NCBI GenBank assembly: GCA_964244585.1
Contig: CAXTJM010000014.1
Location: 42,694 to 106,693 of the forward strand
DNA from: LMUY01 sp964244585
GTDB lineage: Bacteria > Pseudomonadota > Alphaproteobacteria > Acetobacterales > Acetobacteraceae
Direction of reading: 5' to 3'
DNA length: 64,000 bases
In this document: positions 59,023 through 64,000 of the stretch, one piece after another
How the letters are laid out: the number at the start of each line of letters is the position of its first letter
Numbering within the stretch: position 1 is the stretch's first letter
Made by a program: the position numbers and the translations under genes
The notes under the pieces: generated by a model
What the model was told of the DNA's origin: nothing
What the model saw: only the letters and a program-made list of their open reading frames with translations
The model's database searches: none

Positions 59023-60225
59023 CTACTTGCCCGCCCCGCGGATCAGCCGCACTTCCCACGGCATGATGACGCGCTGGAAGATCACCGGGTCGGTCCAGCC
59101 ATTCGTGTCGCGCCCGATATGTCCGCCGCGCGGGTTGATCCAGGCGTCCTTCGGCACGTCGCCCGTGTTGAGCAGCAGGTCAAGGTCGCCGATCGGCACC
59201 TGCGTGTCCTTCGCGCCGCCGACGACCAGCATCGGTCCGGTCGGCTTGCCGATCAACCCTTCCGCCGCCAGCGAGAGCTTCGGGTAGTCCCGCATCATGT
59301 CATCCACGCTGGACACGCCCTGCATGACGGAGAGGAAGGCGGGCACGACGTCGAACAGGTATTCCCGGTTGCCGAGCAGGTTGCTGCTGACCCAGGAATC
59401 GGCAAACGCCTGGTCGATCGGCGGCGACTGCGCCACCACGCCCAGCAGCCGCCCATGCGCCACGATGGCGAACTTGGTCGCCCAGTAGCCGCCGAAGCTC
59501 ACGCCGTGGGCAACGATGCGCGCGTGGTCGATCTCCGGGCGGGTGTCCAGGTAGTCCAGCACCGCGCCGAACATGCGGTCCGCGTCCGGGCTGACCTTGA
59601 TCGGCGCCTGCCCCGTGCCCGGGCTGTCCACGGCGAAGTAGCCGATGCCTTCGCGCAGGATCGGGCCGTAGGTCTCGGACACCGTCTCCTTGCGGCTGTC
59701 GAGTCCGCTGATGGCGATGACCAGCGGCACGGGGACTGTCGCGTCCTTCGGTAGGCGCAGGTAGCCAACGATCTCCTTGCCTTCGAACGGGATGTGGACG
59801 GTCTCGATCGGCGGGTCCATCAGTTTGGCATGCCGGGCATAGGCGTCGAGGGATTTCTGCTGGCTGGCCAGCTTGCCCGGCGAGGACGGCACCGGCCACT
59901 GGCCGAAATAGTACAGCCGCCAGGCGCGGGCGTAATCCGCACTTTGGATCGCCGGGTCGGTGGCTTGCTGCGCCCGCGCCATGTATTTTTCCGCGACGCG
60001 GCCCCAATTGGCGGCCCACTCGTCAGGGTCGCGAGTGTGGATGCCGGCGAGCGCGTCCGCCACATCCCCCGCGTCCAGCCCGATCATCGGATAGCCGCCG
60101 CGCAACACACGCGCCTGCGCTTCGGCCTTGATCTCGTCGATGGTACGTTCCGGCGCCTGTGCCGACGCCGGCGTCGCGCACAGGAGCAGGCCGGCAAGGC
60201 AGGCGTGCAACAGCTTGGGCGTCAT
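59023..60225 (-). CDS. Secreted alpha/beta hydrolase (FrsA/DUF1100-like)
   Basis: 400 residues from ATG 60225, with GGAGGGG about 6 bases upstream. Signal peptide MTPKLLHACLAGLLLCATPASA (cleavage near 22), helical N-terminal part, then an alpha/beta-hydrolase core: VPLVIAISGLDSRKET, YFAVDSPGTGQAPIKV, and the nucleophile elbow HGVSFGGYWA (Ser in GVSFGG). Asp and His are plausible in GGAKDTQVP and PRGGHIGRD. Likely periplasmic ester or peptide hydrolase; substrate unknown. Divergent from the desaturase, 173 bases away. Confidence 0.85.
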   Translation of the reverse strand: MTPKLLHACLAGLLLCATPASAQAPERTIDEIKAEAQARVLRGGYPMIGLDAGDVADALAGIHTRDPDEWAANWGRVAEKYMARAQQATDPAIQSADYARAWRLYYFGQWPVPSSPGKLASQQKSLDAYARHAKLMDPPIETVHIPFEGKEIVGYLRLPKDATVPVPLVIAISGLDSRKETVSETYGPILREGIGYFAVDSPGTGQAPIKVSPDADRMFGAVLDYLDTRPEIDHARIVAHGVSFGGYWATKFAIVAHGRLLGVVAQSPPIDQAFADSWVSSNLLGNREYLFDVVPAFLSVMQGVSSVDDMMRDYPKLSLAAEGLIGKPTGPMLVVGGAKDTQVPIGDLDLLLNTGDVPKDAWINPRGGHIGRDTNGWTDPVIFQRVIMPWEVRLIRGAGK

Positions 60226-60398
60226 CTTTTCCCCTCCGGCGCTCTTTTCGGCGCACGTCGATGCTATGGAGCGGGTGGCGGGAAGGCAAGCTTGGGAGGG
60301 GTACGACAAGTACCGCCTCGGCAGGGCCTCGCCGCCATTTAAATCGCCGCAAGGCCGGTGTACGGTGCCGCCGCGTGCATCGGTTTGGAGGCGGAGAC

Positions 60399-61289
60399 AT
60401 GAACACGGCGACGCCACGGGTACTCTCCGGTGCGGATGTGCGGGCGCTCTCGGGGCGGTCCGACGGGTGGGGCAGCCTGCAATGCGGCCTGCACGTCGCC
60501 CTCCTCGTCGTCGCGGGCTGGCTGGTGGCGGTGGCCGGGCCGTGGCAGATTGTGCCGGCCGTGCTGCTGCTGGGGCTGGGGCAATCGGCCCTGTTCGCCC
60601 CGATCCACGAAACCATGCATCTCACCGCATTCCGCAGCCGGCGGGTCAATGCGGTGGTGGGGTGGCTCGCCGCCTGCCCGTCGCTGCTGAACTGGCATTT
60701 CTACACCGTGTTCCACCTGGCGCATCACCGCTTCACCCAGGACCCGGCGCGGGATCCGGAGCTGACGCCGATGCCGCCCACTGCCCTGGACGGGTACCTG
60801 CTGCGCGTGCTGGCAGTGAATTACTGGCGGGCGCGGGCAACGGTGCTGGTGGATTGCTGGCGCGGCGACCTGTCGGGCTACCCCTATGTGCCGGCGGCGG
60901 CGGCGCGCCGGGTGATCGCCAGCGTGCGATGGATGTCGGTGTTCGTCGCAACCATGGCGGCCGGCTCGGCCGTGCTGTTCGGCTGGTGGGTGCCGTTCGT
61001 GTTCTGGCTGCTGCCGCAGGCCGTGGGGCAGGTGTTCCTGCGGCTATACCTGCTGACGGAGCATACCGGCTGCGAGGAGACCGCCAACGGCCTGGTCAAC
61101 ACCCGCACGACGCTAACCAACCGCATCGTGCGATGGCTCATGTGGAACATGAGCTACCATGCGGAGCACCACCTCTACCCGTCCATCCCGTTCCATCGCC
61201 TGCCGGCAGCGCATGGCGCCATCCGGGACCGTCTCGGCGTGGTGCAGCCCGGCTACGCGCGCTGGCACGCCGCCTACCTGAAGCAGATC

Positions 61290-61304
<15 letters not shown>
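60399..61304 (+). CDS. Fatty acid desaturase family membrane protein
   Basis: 301 residues from ATG 60399 (GGAGGCGGAG upstream). The three histidine boxes that hold the di-iron centre are present: HETMH (70-74), HLAHH (106-110) and HAEHH near residue 252, among four to five hydrophobic segments. Could desaturate fatty acids or hydroxylate lipids or carotenoid-like compounds; the family does not allow a closer call. Its C-terminal codons overlap the end of convergent ureG by 15 bases. Confidence 0.88.
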
Positions 61305-61912
<608 letters not shown>

Positions 61913-61916
<4 letters not shown>

Positions 61917-62581
61917 GTCCGAAAAAGCCTCGTATATTGTGTCTCGTGCCGCATCGCTGCGATGTCGGAGCGGAAGCAGGCCCCGCCGATGTCGTCCAAT
62001 GTCGCGTCCTTGGTTCCAGCCGCCACCTCTGCGATGGCCGGGGCAAGCCCGGCCAGGATGCGGAGCCCGGCGGTCTGGCCCAGCGGCACCAGCCGGACGG
62101 CGGCGGAGATCAGGTTGGCGGCGAAGGCGTGCAGCAATCCGGCAGTCGCGTCATCCTCGGGCACGGCATGCGCCGCCGCCAAGGCGCCGACCGCCACCGG
62201 GTAGGCGACGGGGCCAGGCAAGGCCGCGAGCAGCGGCGCGCCCCAGACCCGGGCGGCCAAGGCGAAGGCGGTTCCCTGTGCCAGCGTCTCGGTGCGGCGC
62301 TCGGCGGCGGGTTGCGCCGCCGCGGCCAGGGCGCTGAGTTCGGCCAGCGCGGCCGTGTCGCGCGCGCGATGCGCATGACGCAGCAGGATCGCATCCGACC
62401 ACCCGGCGCCGTGCCGCAGCCCATCCTCCACCCAGGTGGCGGCGCTGGGCTCGTCGCTGACGTCACGCGTTTCCACCGCCCATTCCAAGCCATGGCTGTA
62501 GGCGAAGGCGCCGGTAGGAAAGGCAGGCGACAGCCAGGTGAGCAGGTGCAACAGGGACGCGTTGCGGCGCGGCTCAGTCAT
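61913..62581 (-). CDS. ureF: Urease accessory protein UreF
   Basis: 222 residues, mostly helical. Typical segments: LLTWLSPAFPTGAFAYSHGLEWAV near the N-terminus, TWVEDGLRHGAGWSDAIL, and LISAAVRLVPLGQTAGLRILAGL in the C-terminal half. It bridges UreG and the UreD-urease complex during nickel insertion. ATG 62581 overlaps the ureE end by 8 bases. Confidence 0.95.
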
Positions 62582-63032
62582 CGTGGTGATGGTGGCCGCC
62601 GGCATAGGCCCCGCCTTCCGGGTCGAACGGCGCGTCCACCGGGTGGGCGTGGCCGCCGAGCCCGCGCACCATGTCGGCGATGACGTGGTCCGCGCGGATA
62701 CGGATGCGGTCGCCGAGAAGTTGAACGGGCAGATGCCGGTTGCCGAGGTGCCAGGCGATGCGGACCAGCTCCGCCGGGCCATGGGCATGGATTTCCAGCA
62801 ACGGCTCGGCCTGTGCGACCACGCCGACGATGCGGCCATCCGCCAGTTCCAGCCCGTCGCCGTCCCGCAACCGGACGGCCTGCGGTAGGTCGAGCAGCAA
62901 TTCCGCGCCGGCAGCCGTGGTGAGCACGATGCGGCGACGATGGCGTCGGTCGAAATCGATCAACACCCGGTCGGATGCGGCCGCGCTATCCCAGGTGCCG
63001 GCTGGATGTACGATCGACGCTTGCAGTGTCAT
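62574..63032 (-). CDS. ureE: Urease accessory protein UreE (nickel carrier) with short His tail
   Basis: 152 residues. UreE N-domain (VLIDFDRRHRRRIVLTTAAGAELLLDLPQAVRLRDGDGLELADG) and C-domain (LVRIAWHLGNRHLPVQLLGDRIRIRADHVIADMVRGLGGHAHPVDAPFDPEGGAY). It ends in AGGHHHHDD, a short histidine-rich nickel-binding tail. Lies 2 bases after ureC. Confidence 0.95.
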   Translation of the reverse strand: MTLQASIVHPAGTWDSAAASDRVLIDFDRRHRRRIVLTTAAGAELLLDLPQAVRLRDGDGLELADGRIVGVVAQAEPLLEIHAHGPAELVRIAWHLGNRHLPVQLLGDRIRIRADHVIADMVRGLGGHAHPVDAPFDPEGGAYAGGHHHHDD

Positions 63033-63034
63033 GG

Positions 63035-64000
<966 letters not shown>

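Overview
The window is a GC-rich stretch of an alphaproteobacterial chromosome and looks like core genome. Family-level content (MucR, OlsB-type N-acyltransferase, DUF1285, DUF6356, the miaB-phoH-ybeY-corC and nifU-tsaB-rimI-fur-lnt gene blocks) points to Rhodospirillales, most likely Acetobacteraceae. That placement is inferred from gene order and protein character, not from a database search. Genes are dense, often joined by ATGA, GTGA or TGATG overlaps, and I see no insertion sequence, prophage, CRISPR array, tRNA or rRNA.

Layout. 0-7 kb: the end of a probable DEAD-box helicase, glutaryl-CoA dehydrogenase, a RumA-type RNA methyltransferase, a CBS protein, a lone receiver domain, a lone flagellin, a nitroreductase, a flavin reductase, and a DUF6356 gene divergent from an Lrp/AsnC regulator. 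7-19 kb: a SWIM-SNF2 helicase, then DUF1285/Nudix/small membrane protein on one strand and a MoxR-DUF58-BatA/DUF4159-VWA-ankyrin cluster on the other. 19-24 kb: a DHA2 exporter, GST with glyoxalase II, two stress/envelope genes and glutathione synthase. 24-36.5 kb: one long minus-strand housekeeping block (plsC, miaB, phoH, ybeY, corC, nifU, rutE-like, tsaB, rimI, mucR, fur, olsB, 2-hydroxyacid dehydrogenase, lnt, XRE regulator) interrupted only by a TusA-like gene. 36.6-42.5 kb: tamA-tamB. 42.5-48.4 kb: an S9 peptidase, maleylacetoacetate isomerase, a periplasmic amino-acid-type binding protein, HPPD and its divergent Lrp-type regulator. 48.4-50 kb: two convergent chromatin-type genes, one Lys/Ala-rich and one HU with a basic N-terminal tail. 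50-55 kb: a complete dipeptide-type ABC importer with a fused ATPase. 55-64 kb: kdpF-kdpA without kdpB/kdpC, a molybdopterin oxidoreductase, a secreted hydrolase, a fatty acid desaturase and the urease genes ureG, F, E and the 3' part of ureC, running off the right edge.

How the parts fit. Several groups serve the envelope: Lnt, PlsC, OlsB, TamA/TamB, YbeY/CorC and probably the MoxR/Bat-like cluster. Glutathione use recurs (gshB, gloB, GST, maiA). Aromatic amino-acid catabolism is represented by HPPD and maiA, with gcdH covering lysine/tryptophan or aromatic degradation, but the intermediate homogentisate steps are not in the window. Nitrogen supply is represented by urease and the peptide importer.

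Most interesting for follow-up: the isolated kdpFA pair, the paired histone-like genes with an AT-richer leader, the MoxR/DUF58/DUF4159/VWA cluster with its ankyrin protein, the symmetrical operator-like repeats next to both Lrp regulators, and the RNA methyltransferase gene without a normal start codon. I found no convincing wholly new multi-gene system. Coordinates of starts were set by reading start codons, ribosome binding sites and overlaps by eye.
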